Source of the DNA: Carnegiea gigantea
Taxonomy: Eukaryota; Streptophyta; Magnoliopsida; Caryophyllales; Cactaceae
Direction of reading: 5' to 3'
Assembly: GCA_029747015.1 (NCBI GenBank)
Contig: JAKOGI010000110.1
Span: 857,233-921,232 of the forward strand
Length of the DNA stretch: 64,000 nt
The translations under genes and the position numbers were made by a program. Under the pieces are notes generated by a model. That model worked only from the letters and a program-made list of their open reading frames with translations. It did no database searches and was not told where the DNA came from. Shown here piece after piece: positions 47,931 to 60,200 of the stretch. Numbering within the stretch: the first letter of the stretch is position 1; each line of letters starts with the position of its first letter.

Positions 47931-48861
47931 TAAATGTAGTTTTTCTAAAGTTTCATCTAGATACCCAGGAAAACAAAGGTCTAATCTTGGTAGTTTTTTT
48001 TGGTTTTTTTTTTTTTTTGGGCTTATTTGCATGGTACACCAATAAGGGACCTTTTTAAATGGCTATTTTAAAAACCCCCCCCCCCCCCCCAAAAAAAAAA
48101 CTCACATAATACTATCTAATCAAGGTACATTTAGAAGTGCATACTCACATTCGGCATCTCTATATATTTCTTTTTCATGTGTAGTTGTCATATATGGCAA
48201 ATTCTAATGCGCACTTATAAGTATGTGTTCTCACTTATCACACATATTTTTTTAGATATATTTATCATATAATTATTTTAATATATTTTTATTGATGTGG
48301 TTTCTAAAAGTATATGCTCTTAGCAATATGATAGATGTTTTGGTAATTTATGCGGTTTTTAATAACATCAATATTTATGTGACTTGTAAAAATATGTAGT
48401 CCTGAAAGAACTATATATATACATTTTTAAATATCAATGCATGCTCTATCAGACAGGTATAATTGTGTGAGACTAAATGGATTCTGTGTCCTCTCCTCCC
48501 CTAATATGACCGTACCTCATTTACTATTTCAAAGAAACAATACTATTTTATACCATCTCTAGTCCTCTTAATGAAAATATTTTGATGTCACGTTGCATTT
48601 GGACAATCTTGAGATAGGATTACGTCACAAAAGATAGATATATGGTTGAAATAATATACGAAACAAAAATAATGACAAGTAGAGAGACAAATGAAATAGC
48701 GAAAAAGAGGGGGAAATGTGCTTGGCAGTGGCAAGCATAGTAGCTGGGGGTAGGGGACCCACTAAATGCTCAGGTAGGATATTCGGGTTGAGTGGGTTTT
48801 TTTGTTGTGTTGGATTTAGAAGGTTGCGAAAGGGTATTTCGATATCTAAGAACTAATTTAG
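47931..48861. other. Intergenic stretch, no gene recognised
   Basis: AT-rich. Contains a T/G tract at 47994-48020 and a C-then-A tract at 48076-48102. No coding region recognised. Confidence 0.55.
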
Positions 48862-50446
48862 TTTTATGCCCGGCAGATCAATCACAAAGGCGATTTACGT
48901 TCTTAGAAGACTCATGGGATTGTACAGAGATAAAAAGATAGATCTTTACATGGTGTTCATTGATCTGGAAAAGGCACATGATAGAGTTCCGCGAGAAGTA
49001 TTATGGAAGTGCTTGGAAAAGAAATGAGCGTCTCCTTTGTATATTCGACTTATTAAGGATATATATGTGGAAGGTAGGACGAATGTTAGGACGCCAGGAG
49101 GGGTTACCAATGACTTCTTTGTTGATATGGGTCTGCATCAGGGTTTCGCTTTAAGTTCGTTTCTTTTTGCTCTAATTATGGATGAACTTACAAAAGGGAT
49201 TCAAGATGGATTAACATGGTATGTGTTGTTTACAGATGACATTGTTCTTATTAATGTAACCAGAGAGGGAGTTAACAACAAGTTGGAGCGTTTGAAACAT
49301 ACACTAGAGTCTAGAGGTTTTAGAGTAAGTAGATCGAAAACAGAATACCTACATTGTTATTTCAGTGGCAGGGGAGATGTGAGGGGAGAAGTCACCATTG
49401 AGAGGATCACGGTACCAAAGTTCGAGAAATTTAAATATCTAGACTCGATCATTCAGCAGAAAGGGGATATTGACGAAGATATTAATCAGCGCATAAAAGT
49501 GGGTTGGATTAAATGGAAGTACATTTCAGATGTGCTGTGTGATAAGAGAATACCTATAGGGCTAAAAGGCAAAATATACCGTATGGTAGTTAGACCTGCT
49601 GTGTTGTATGGTGCGGAGTGTTGGCCTATAAAAAAGACACAGGTCCAAAAGTTAATGGTAGTAGAGATAAGGATGATTAGATGGATTTGTGGTTATACGA
49701 TAATGGATAAAATTAGTAATTGAGTAATTAGAGACTTAGTTAAAGTAGCTCCTATCGAAGACAAGATGAGATAAACAAAATTCAGATAGTTCGGCCATGT
49801 AAAGAGAATGAGTGTGGACGCTCCAGTGAGGAGATGTGAGAGGATTAATATCCCCGAATGGAAAAGAGGGAGGGGCGATCAAAGAAGAGTTTGGACGAGG
49901 TCATGACAGAGGACTTGAAAGTTGTCGGACTGACGGAGGATATGGCTCAGGATAGGAGACTATGGCGGGATAGGATTAAGATCTTAGATCGCAGAGAGGT
50001 GGCTTCGTAGTTGTCTTTCGATTGTGGTAGGGTAGGTTTGGTTGTTGTTTTTTGGATGTTGTGTTTATATACAGGTAGGACTTGTATATGGGAAGAAACA
50101 TTATTTGCATACGTCTGTTGGTTAAAGTATGGTACATTCCTCTACTTTGTTGAACTAATGTTTAAATAGTTACTGCCCCTGATTTACTAGCACACCTTTG
50201 TTCAATTCCGTGATACTTATCCTTAGTTTTGCTCCATAAAACGTATTCACAAAATCCTTCCTCTATAAAATGTTTCTGCAAAATCCTTTTCTTATAAAAT
50301 ATTTTCACAAAATCTTGTTTTATAGATCTCTTGGAATCAGGCTCTCAATTGGCAGTCATGCCGGTTGAAGTAAGGTTGCCTACATCTGTATTTCTCCAGA
50401 CCCTGCAAAAGCGAAACTCACACTGAAAGATGTTGTGTTGTTGTGT
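48862..50446 (+). mobile_element. RTE-type LINE, 5'-truncated copy with reverse transcriptase
   Basis: Starts abruptly at FMPGRSI and continues VFIDLEKAHDRVPRE (catalytic Asp of RT motif A), a TGA at about 49025, then the open frame 49037-49723 with QGFALSSFLFALIMDEL and the catalytic box as FTDDIVLI in place of FADD. The C-terminal block follows with stops at 49722-49810 and a shift near 49877 ([20 protein letters not shown]). The 3' UTR ends in a TTGTGTTGTTGTG tail. It is dead because of stops, truncation and the altered motif. Confidence 0.9.
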
Positions 50447-50810
50447 GATCATTTGATGTAAAAACATACTATTTATTATTCTTGCATAAATTTAAATTAT
50501 TTTTAAAATTTATAAGAAAAACAACCCAATTATTAAATAATTGGACATGATCGATCCGTTTGTTAGCTTCGGACTCTTACATGTTTTGTAATGGTCGCTG
50601 TTCTCATGTGCCCATGCAGGACAAAGAATATTTGTACACGCGGATTACGCACGCTTTAACTAGTTAATTAACTGCAGGATTATTAATAACTATCTGACTT
50701 GCAAGTTTCCTGCCACACAACTAATTAAATTAATGCAGTACTTCTAATGATGCATGGTTGGCTTAAAACACTCGCAGTTGCTATGAGTAGAGTCTAGCAG
50801 AGTTGTATTA
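50447..50810. other. Intergenic spacer
   Basis: AT-rich sequence with no recognisable feature. Confidence 0.5.
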
Positions 50811-51216
50811 GGTCCTATTTGATAAATAATTATTAGCTATTAGTTATTAGGTATTTATATTAACTGTTAGCTGTTAATTAATTGAATTAGTTGTTTTTAG
50901 AAAAAATATTTGATAAAAATTAGCTGTTACTAAAAATTATGTTGGTAAAACTTCATTTGTGCTCTTATTTATGAATTAGTTTTTAATGAGATGTGTGTAA
51001 TTTTTCTAAATTTATGGACAATTATGTCATTTTCACAAAAAATTCTTCTCAAAAGGTTAATGGAAATAAATTTTTCAAAAAGAGTTTTTTGGAGTCAAAC
51101 AGCTTTTGCAAACAGCTCATTACCAAACACCCTTTAGCTATTTAACTTGGTCAAAAAAACTAAAATCCTCAAAAACAGCTATTTCTTCCCAAACAGTCAC
51201 TGTTACCAAACACCCC
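50811..51216. mobile_element. Harbinger-like MITE
   Basis: 406 bp flanked by TTA (50808-50810, 51217-51219), ends GGTCCTATTTGATAAATAAT and, on the other strand, GGGGTGTTTGGTAACAGTGA. Interior TTAGCTATTAGTTATTAG and AAACAGCT motifs link it to the copies at 15605 and 47660. Confidence 0.8.
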
Positions 51217-51224
51217 TTAATTCA

Positions 51225-51429
51225 GACCCTATTCTATTCGACTTGTTTTAACTGAATTTATTTTCCATTCAACTTATTTTAACTTATTATGAACTTATTA
51301 AGAACCAATTTATGAACTTATTAGTCTTATTTGCTGAATCAAACTTATTCTAAACTTATTCACTGAATTTCTTATGAATTTTATGTACTGAACTTATTCT
51401 GCAGAAAATAAGTTGAAAAGAACAGGGCC
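51225..51429. mobile_element. Harbinger-like MITE (CTGTTCTTTT type)
   Basis: About 205 bp with ends GACCCTATTCTATTC and, on the other strand, GGCCCTGTTCTTTTC, and AACTTATT repeats inside. TTA follows the right end; TCA precedes the left, one mismatch. Its TIR is that of the element at 28490, and it lies 8 bp from the previous MITE. Confidence 0.6.
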
Positions 51430-52866
51430 TTATTAGGCTTCGCTCAGTTTGAGATCGGGAACATTCATGCACTCTATTGATAGAAAGAAATGAAAAGGAG
51501 TAGGACAAGATAGAAACAAATGGAAATAAATCACAATTTTTTTGTTGGAGCGGAAAAGAACCGTATAAAATGATACGAAACAAAAAAAAAAAGAAATTCT
51601 TTTTCAAAGACAATGGAAAGATGAAAATAAATGGAAATAAGTGAAAAGAATTGAATTTTCTTAAATTAGTGAAAAGAAATAATAAATAAATAAATAAAAA
51701 TGATAGAAAAGAGTATGATATGAGATGAAATTATTTATGAAAAAAAAGGAGTTGAGCAATGGGCACCTTGGTTTAATTTTGATTTTAATACGTAAAGGTG
51801 ATTTCGTTGTTCGCAAAATCTCTGCTCAAGACCACCATCTGTTGTCCTCCCCCTCAATTCATGCTTTATTATATTGGACTCCACGATTTTAAGCATTTTT
51901 AAGGAGGCAAAAAGATAAAAAAAAGAAATAATAAACAATAAAGCAGGGGAGACATCAGTGAGAGACTAGTATGGGCTATTATAGAAATTATAATTCTCAA
52001 TCTTATTCTATGTTACTTTCATTGATGTTTTCAGAATTATGTTTAATTAGAACGCCATGATTATAATTGTACATACTTATAATTAAAAAAATAATAACAT
52101 ACTTTTATTTGAATTAATATATATGGCGGTTGATATTGATGATATTTAATTTAATTTAATATGATTCTCTAGTGTCAATTTTTAAAATTTTACCAAATTA
52201 ATTCATAGACAAGTATGCACCATTTTTAAGATATCACAGATTTTCTTCATCAAGTAATTGTTGTTAAGTTCTTACAATACTAATTAGTAAAACAATACAA
52301 ATTGAAAGTTCCTTCCAGTATCTTCATAACAAATATTAATAAAAATATCACATAAGTCAATATTATCTTGTTATTTTCTCTATAAAGTTTTAGATAATAG
52401 CAATCAATACTTTCAAAATAGAAAATGAACACGTATTTTGTACAATGTGCATGGACCATATGGGATAGCTAGATACATTATGAATATGATGTGTCAGAGA
52501 AAATGATGGTAACAATAATTTCGGCACAATTTAAGTTGGGTACGAAAACTATAGAATTAGCTAAAGAAATCTTAAAATCAAATCTAACCAACAGATCTAA
52601 ATTCCCCATGGACGTCGATATCAGACGTTATTTGATCACGCATTAATCATTTGATATTTTCTTATTTTTCTTAATTTAATGATTCCTACGATACTCAATT
52701 CAATTTAATTTGCTAGAAAATTCTCTTTTATTTAAAAATCAAAATCAGACAAACTTACGTCATAATACATTAATAATCATCAATCAATAGATACAAACTA
52801 CAGCTTGCCAAGTACACCCAGCATTTCCACCTTCTCTTTCTCACTCGTCAAAATTTCTCTCTCTCT
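51430..52866. other. Upstream region of the dioxygenase-like gene
   Basis: AT-rich, no gene recognised. The last 60 bases are CT-rich (TTCTCTTTCTCACTCG, TCTCTCTCTCT), a usual plant 5' UTR composition directly before the ATG at 52867. Confidence 0.5.
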
Positions 52867-55800
52867 ATGGCGGCTTCGTCATCGCGCCACCTCGTGAACG
52901 CCTACGCTCCCACGGCGGCTCCGCCACCTACGCCGTCGTCTCAGGCCACTTCCACCACCTGCTCCGACGCCGCCGACACTCTTTCCTACTTGCTCAACCG
53001 CCTCCCTCCCAACCTCTCCCTCCCCATGCGCTTATCCCCACGCGCCTCCACCACAGCCACCGCACCAACCACCACTAAATCTCTCCCAACCCTCTCAAAT
53101 CTCTCTCCTGCGACGCTCTCCTCTGCCTTCGAACTGGGGTTTTTCCAACTCGACACCCACCCGATCTTGCCCCAACTCGCCGAGTCGGCCGAGTCGGAAT
53201 CGGACTCTATCTTCCACCTCAGTCGCGATCAGAAACTCAGGTACTTCCCCAGGGAGTGGCCGCTTGGGTTTGATGACGAGGAGGAAGAGGATGAAGCGGC
53301 GTCGTTTTGCTTGGACGGTGCGTGTTCGACAACCGCGGAGGGGGCCGAGTTAGGGTTGGCGAGTTTGAGAGAGTTGACCCGCGAGTTGGAGAAGGTCGGG
53401 TTGGAGGTGGTGGAGTCGCTGGCGTGCGCCATGGGGTTCCAGAACCCTTTCTCAAAAGGGCGAGTGGGGCCCACCTGGCTGATGTGGATATCGGACAGTG
53501 ATAAACCGGGTCAGTTCTACCCGTACGTTGTGGGGTTGCAGTATCAGATCCGGGCACGGAAGTATTCGTTGCTGTCCGATTCGGATACGGTCGTTGTGGA
53601 GCCTAAGGTCGGGTCGGTCTTGGTCACGCTTGGAGACATCGCTCAGGTAAATTTATAGAATTTGTGTAGTATTTTCGTTAGTTAATTTTGCACCCAAAAA
53701 AAAAGGAAAAAAGAAAATATGTTGGTTTTACTTATTGTCAAATGCAAAAGACTTTCAGGTGAACTGAAAATGCATGTCATTAATCAAGATTTTCTTTTTT
53801 ACAAACAAATAAACATATCACGAAAAAAAAAAGTGATACAATATTCTTGTGAAATAGAAAGAATTTTTCTTGGGTAAGATGTTCATCTATGAAGTTTATG
53901 AAATTTATTTGAGAAAAGTGGTCGAATAATGTAAGAAGTCTAATGAAAATGAAGCTGATTCAACAATAAATGTTTAAAAAAACCGTCCTCTTTAAAATCA
54001 AGGACACAACAACACCATCACCACCTCTCAATGTGTGTCCTGTTTTTGCGAGAACTGGAGAGATTCACTTGTAGGTAACCTTACTTCTACAGGCGTCGGT
54101 ACTTGTAAAGAGACTAATTTCAAGAGGTCCACAAAAATAGATTATGTGAAAACATTTTAAAATCAAATGATTTTATTAATTATAGGGTGTATTTAGTAAA
54201 GGGAAAATTCATTTTTTTAGAAAATTATTTCTTATGAAAAATATTTTTCTAACAAAAATAATTTTTCATTTATATTTTCAGCGGTTTGATAGAAAGGAAA
54301 TCATTTCCTTTACACTTCATTTTTTGTTGTTTGATAGAATAAACCTTCGCCCTCACTGCATTTCTTTTTACCATCAACCGCCTCCCTTGCTCATTGCTCT
54401 GGTCCGATCCGACCAACGAATTCTATTTCTTTTTCCTTTTCAAAATCAAACTCAAAATATCAGTAAGTAATATACCCGGTAATAAATCCAGAAAAAGAGA
54501 GAGTCAACATTAATGAATCTTAATTTTTTCTATATTTTCAAGAATTATTCAGTTGACTTTGAGTGATATTAAATCTAGATTAAAGAAAATGACAAACGGA
54601 GAGATGATAGGTGTCTTAGATTGTGAAGTTCTTCAAAAAGGCAACGGTAATAATGTCAGAGAATTCAACAAATAATTGCAGAGATTGACGATGAAAATCA
54701 TCGATAAAGATGATGAACATGAGGAAGACGGGAAGAATGAGGGACAAAATGAGAGCGAAAATAGAGTAATTTTGGGCATAATTAAAAAAATAGAACGCGA
54801 GATAAAATTGGGCAACGAAAATTGGATCTGGAAAATCATTTTTTCTAACTTTTCAAGTGAAAATAATTTCCTTCAAATGGGGTAAAATGATTTTCCCCTT
54901 AAAATGATTTTTCCCTTCTTGTCTTACCAAACAGCGTAAAATGAAAAAATTATTTTCCGAAAAAATGATTTTTGCCCCTCTCAAACACACCTATAGGGGG
55001 ATAATTATAGTGATTTTATTAATTATAGTGAAAGAAGGCTTTAAAAAAAAAGTGAAGATTAGAAGAGAGTACACTTGGGGCATATTTGGGGGAAAGCTAA
55101 ATGGGAGGGCCCTCACATCGTTAGTTGTTAGGAATGAGAATGAAAATTGCATGCATTAGGAGAACCCAGCTGCTGTTTGTCATGGAGTGAGTGAATGGCG
55201 CCAATTATTCCTGTGAGATGTTGGTATTAACCTGGACAATTAGGAGGGGTGTCGTAGTCTCCACTTTGATTTTTTGAAATTAAATTTGGCTCAGATTTAC
55301 ATTCCTTAATTCAATAATTGCATTTCCAAAAATTCAAACCTGATTGAAATTTTGGACAAACTTGAACAAAATTAGGTCAGCTACTACTAATTTTTCAGTC
55401 TTCGACGGGTCTTATGAAATTTTGAATTTTTCTTGTGAAACTTATAAAATTAGGTGAGGTACTACATATTTGTTTAAGTTGTTCTCATTCTTTGTACCTT
55501 AAGGAAGATCTAATCACGAAAACATTTCTTGTTCCGATATGTTTTGATCAATGTTGATGTTTTATCGACAGGGACACTTGATTCTTTTTAAAATGTACAA
55601 CCTTTGAAGAATGTTAGATGTCACATGACGTTTTCAAATACATTTCGCGGCGTTATCATGAGATTTGTTTATATTACTTGGGAATTTGCAATGCAATGAT
55701 GAAATGTTTGACGTGCACAGGTATGGAGCAACGGGAAGATAAAGAAAGTGAGAGGAAAACCAACTTCAATTTCAGAGGAAAAACCCTCAAAGTCCCACTG

Positions 55801-56128
55801 CATATCAATGACGTTGTTGCTTACCCTTCCTCTCGAGAGCACTGTCTCGCCCCTGATTCTCCCCCTCAAGAACCCCACCAAAGCTGCTGACCAAAACCAC
55901 CCCCAAACCGAAGCTTGCAAACCCGAAAACGATGAGACAAGGCTGAAAAGGCCTCACTATGATCCTCAAAGCGCCGAGAAAGCTACGAGCAATGAGAATG
56001 GCGACAATGATGGCGAGGATCACAAGGTGTTCAACTCTTTCTCCTTTGAGGATTATGCTTGGAGAGTTTACCATGAGCGACTTATGTTAAAAGACCCCCT
56101 TGATAGATACCGCGTTATGGTTAATTAA
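52867..56128 (+). CDS. 2-oxoglutarate dioxygenase-like protein, probably catalytically inactive
   Basis: Two exons, 52867-53646 and 55721-56128, joined in phase 0 (GCTCAG|GTAAAT and TGCACAG|GTATGG); 395 aa. The fold is that of plant 2-oxoglutarate/Fe(II) dioxygenases: an N-terminal LSPATLSSAFELGFFQLD segment as in DIOX_N, VGSVLVTLGDIAQVWSNGKI matching the usual GALVVNLGDLLQ..SNG strand, and a terminal FSFEDYAWRVYHERLMLKDP helix. The HxD motif, the distal His (here KKVRGKP instead of SVEHR) and the RxS motif (here HCIS) are not visible, so I infer it neither binds iron nor 2-oxoglutarate. The N-terminal 60 residues are Ala/Ser/Thr/Pro-rich. The tail has an acidic, low-complexity insert (ENGDNDGED). 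Biological role unknown. Confidence 0.8.
54003..54165 (-). mobile_element. RTE LINE 3' UTR fragment in the dioxygenase-like intron
   Basis: Minus strand matches the RTE 3' UTR: ATGTTTTCACATAATC, GTGGACCTCTTGAAATTAGT, GAAGTAAGGTTACCTACAAG, TGAATCTCTCCAG, and a GGTGTTGTTGTG end at 54003. Truncated at its 5' end. Confidence 0.8.
54186..55010. mobile_element. MITE-like insertion flanked by an 18-bp direct repeat
   Basis: Ends GGGTGTATTTAGTAAAGGG and, on the other strand, GGTGTGTTTGAGAGGGGC (54988 down) are imperfect TIRs with TATA next to both. Inside, AAATGATTTTCCC-type stretches near both ends pair with each other. The perfect direct repeat TGATTTTATTAATTATAG occurs at 54168-54185 and 55011-55028. 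The Glu/Lys-rich frame 54676-54885 is not recognised as a gene. Confidence 0.6.
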
Positions 56129-56683
56129 TTAGCTGAATTAAGTATATATTGATGCTAGTGTTTAAGTACACTGGGGGCATGTTTGATTTTGATGTGTGCT
56201 CCTTTGGATGTGGTTGTTCCAACAGTTACAGGATTTGATCATTCGAGTTTGGAGTTCTGTTTTTTCTTTTTTCTTTTTCTTTTTGTTTTTCACTTTGATG
56301 CACTTGAGTTCCATTCTTTTGTTTTTGTGAGAGTTGGAGAGGAATGCCTTCTTTTATTCCCCTATGTTTCCCTGGGAAAGATGGCTTTTGGCTGTTTGTT
56401 TGTTACTATTTCCCTCCACATTGTTGCGTATCAAAATTAAATGAGAGAAGGATATGTATTTTTATGTTATGTTGTTAAAATAGATTGTGGGACGTATTAC
56501 TTTGTGATCAGTGAAGTTGCAGGTTCTTAGAAGTGCCACTTTAGTACTTTTTGCAGTACCTTTTCGCATGCTAATTAGGTGAAGCTGATAATGTAGTTGT
56601 CCATAGAATCTCTAGCGACACAGAGAAATTCTGATGAGAGTGGGATACCCAGGTTAGCCTAGCCTCTTCCGCCGCTCATCGCC

Positions 56684-57016
56684 ATGAAACTCCTTGAGCC
56701 TAAACCCCCGGATCCATCTGCCGCACTCCGTTCTTGCTCTCAATTTTCCTCTTCTTTGTTGTTTGAAATCGTATCTGACTTACTTGATTGGCAAATTCAT
56801 AGCCACTGTTCCCCCAAAGCCCTCCGATCTACAACAGTTCTTTACTTCGATGTGCATCATCGTTATCCTTTCGGCCTTCAGAGATCATTCCTCGCGCTTA
56901 ACATTGATGGAATATTTCAGATCAACTCCTCGAACCGCAATTATCTGAATGCCCCTAATTGGAATTGCGACTTCAATATCACTTGGGTCGAAATCTTGAG
57001 CCTCCATGGCTCCTGA
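56684..57016 (+). CDS. Unrecognised open reading frame
   Basis: 110 codons beginning MKLLEPKPPDPSAALRSC, with composition more gene-like than the surroundings (few homopolymers, mixed codons) and a second overlapping frame 56694-56948. I do not recognise a family. It lies between the dioxygenase-like gene and the solo LTR. It may be a remnant of a gene or transposon, or chance. Confidence 0.2.
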   Translation: MKLLEPKPPDPSAALRSCSQFSSSLLFEIVSDLLDWQIHSHCSPKALRSTTVLYFDVHHRYPFGLQRSFLALNIDGIFQINSSNRNYLNAPNWNCDFNITWVEILSLHGS

Positions 57017-57298
57017 AATGAGCTTTTCAATCCAGACTCCTGAAATGATTATGTACATGGAAACGTAGGTTATTTTAGGGATGGTTGTATCCCTCTTCTC
57101 TTCAGTCTGGTTAGATGGTTGGTGGAGAATGCCAACAATTGATGGAGCTAGTAGCGATCCTCTCTGGGTTTTTTTTTTTCCTTCTCTTGTTGTATGTTTT
57201 GCGCAGTTCGTTTGATAATTCTGTTTTGGTTAAAGGAAAAAAAAAAGCAATATTGCTTATTTCCCAAAGTCATCTTTCGGCCGATCTTAGGGGTGATC

Positions 57299-60200
57299 TG
57301 TAACGGCCCAAACCTAAAATTCATTTTAATTACATTGAATCGTTTTAACGATAAACTAATTAAGTTGGGCCCCGCATTTCAATTCGGCATTTTCTATATA
57401 TGCATATGTAATTATAATTGTAGGATTGCAGGTTGAATAGACAGAGTGGCCTCGAAAGGAATTTTGGTTACTCCTAAATAAATCATTAAAATTCTAATGC
57501 ATAATTGAACGATTGTCAATATGAAAATGTTCTCTCAAATTTTACCTTCAAAGGACTAAAACTTTTAATTCAGTAATTTTAGTAGAAAATATATACCAAT
57601 ATACATGCCAAGAGTGGGGAAAGAGCAGAATAAAATAAACCAAGCTAAAATAATAGTAATTAGTATAACTATGGAAAAAAAAAAGAAAAAAAAGAAGAAA
57701 GAAAAAAAAGGGAGAAACCGACATAAGTCGGATGAAAAAAAAAATCAAAAATCAAAACCAAACCCCACCCCAAAATCAACTTCCCTCTCTCTCTGCCTTG
57801 CCCGACACCCCCCCACGCCTCTCCTCTGCTTTCGCCTCTCCGGAAACCGGCGCCCATCCGGCCGTCTGTCGCCGCCAATGAACGCCGGTCGTGGTGGTCA
57901 GTTGTCGACCACCTTCGTTTGCCCACCGTCTGAACCTGCCTCCTTTGCTTGCCATCCCCTGCCCACGACCCCATCGCGGCGTCCCTGTCTGCTGCCCATC
58001 GTCGCCGGAATTGGGCTCAGCCAGTTGCCGGTCGACGCCCGCCACCACCAGTCACCACCACCGCCCTCCACTCCTCCTCGTTCGAGCTCCAACGCCAAGC
58101 TAGAAGGTGAAACCCTAATCTTAATTTAATTGAATTCTTGGGTAGTTTACGATTGAAATCATTGATTTGGTAATGTAATTAATATTGTTACTTGCTTATG
58201 TATGAATTTTCGACATGATTATGGACATTGGGATTGGATTGCTGTTTGAGGCAAATTGGTAGTGAGAGACTGAAAGCTTGAAGTTTATGTGAATTTCAGA
58301 TCCTTTATAATAATCGGTTGAATCTGTAAATCAATTCTATGAAATGATAACGTGAAAGGTTTAAGTGGCTGCTATTTGAGTATATTTGCATAATGATAGT
58401 TGAGTTGAATGAGGGAATTGAATGGTGAACTTGGTTGGGCTGATTCAATTTGGGTTGTGACTTTGGTAGAGAGTTGAAGTGAGACACTGGAACTGAATTG
58501 GGGTTAATTTGTTGTAATAATTCACTGAAGTTCATGTTAATCTCGATGCCTAATTTACTGAATCGCATAAATTCCACGTTATTTGGCTATTTGTTGTGAA
58601 TTCATGGAGATTGAAATTATTTAACGTTATTAAGTTACGTTGCGAAAATGTTGAAGTTGGGGATTGTTTGACGTCATCTGAATACCATGTGAAATGCAAA
58701 TTGTCGAAAATTTGAGATTATTTGGTAATATTCAGAATTTATGACTTGGCGTGGTTGAGTTATTAAAATAATGTATGGCAATTAGCATTCGTGGCTATTT
58801 GAAAGTATCGCCTAGTTGGATTGTGCTTCGGATAAGTGTTAAATTTGAAGGGAATCAAAATAGGATGCATGTGGGCTATTTGAAATAAGATGTACACAAC
58901 TAGTTAACGAATTAGTGAGTATTGGCTATATATGTGATGCCATGGAAGTGATGGGTTAAGATTTTAAAGCTGTGCCGTAAGTAAAGTACGAGTTTGAGTA
59001 TGGTTGGGTTAATGTGATCAAGGGTGTTATCAAGAGCAAAATTGAGGGAACTTATACAAATTCGGTGCTAGGATGTCGAGAGTAGGGCGTGTTCTATGGA
59101 TATAAAATCAAGGATACAGGGTCCGATGTTTGGGGTAGAGTTTAAGCTAACAAGCCTTTAGTCGCAATTGAACCAAAGGCCTAACGCATGTAATCGTAAC
59201 CCGCAATTTTATTAATGATGTAAATGTTTCGATTACTAATTTACTTAAGTAATAGTCTTATAAATATCCCAATTTACCTATATCAACTGCTTAATATGAT
59301 AAAAGTTTGGTGCTCCACTTGTCTTCGTCCTCAATTCAATTTAAGTATCCAAATAAGTAGAACAAAGGGAATTTAAGGTACTAATGGGATTAAATAAAGA
59401 TTAACAGGAAGGGAATTTTGAAGTAAGTGGTTAAATATGGTGAAGTTAATGCTAAGGAAGGTGAATTACAAGACTTGAAGGACTATCAGATTTAAACAAT
59501 AGGAACAACGCTGAGAACAATAACACTAAGCGTGATATTAATCATAACAACACTTTACAAGGGTCGTGATGCGCATCGCGCAAGCAACTAACGATAGTAA
59601 CAAACGTATATCATTAATTCAGATCATAATGGCGATAACACGGATATTTATAAACACACTGTCAGTTACAAATACTCCATTAAGTTGAGAAGTTTAATAA
59701 ACTTCGTAATATCGCACTAATGGGAAAAAATAAAATACGTGAAGCAGAAAAGAGGCCACCTCTGTCGCTTCAAGCTGCTGACGCATGTTCCTCATTATAA
59801 GGGAGCGAGAATCTCTAAGATCAGGTATGTACATTGTCTGTACTCTTCGAAAACTCACGTATTTCTCAGCAATGAAAATTAATACAAGATTCATTCAATG
59901 AACCAAGTTTCATAGTGTTTTGTCATATAAACAAGTGACCCTGCCCAATGACCAAGCATTGGGGCTTATGCCCGTCAATATACCCGCGCACGGTGTCAAC
60001 TCAGGCTTCTCGATCGGCTTGGGGGGTGAGCACCTAAAGTATGATCGTTTCAAGATGTACATCGACCAAGGGGTTCACTTCCAGATAATAATCAACAAAG
60101 CAGTTTTACATGTAGATTCTCTCTCTCTCCTGTTTGCAAACTAAAGTGTTTTGAAATGCGGCCGGCCCAACTTATTTAACATAAAACCCATTTTACTGCA

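Noticed and set aside
53229..53557. Minus- and alternate-frame ORFs over the first exon of the dioxygenase-like gene
   Set aside because: Shadows of a GC-rich coding exon; the plus frame has the family landmarks.
57605..58129. 174-codon proline/serine-rich frame with opposite-strand partners
   Set aside because: Entirely inside the solo LTR; the GC-rich patch opens all frames at once.
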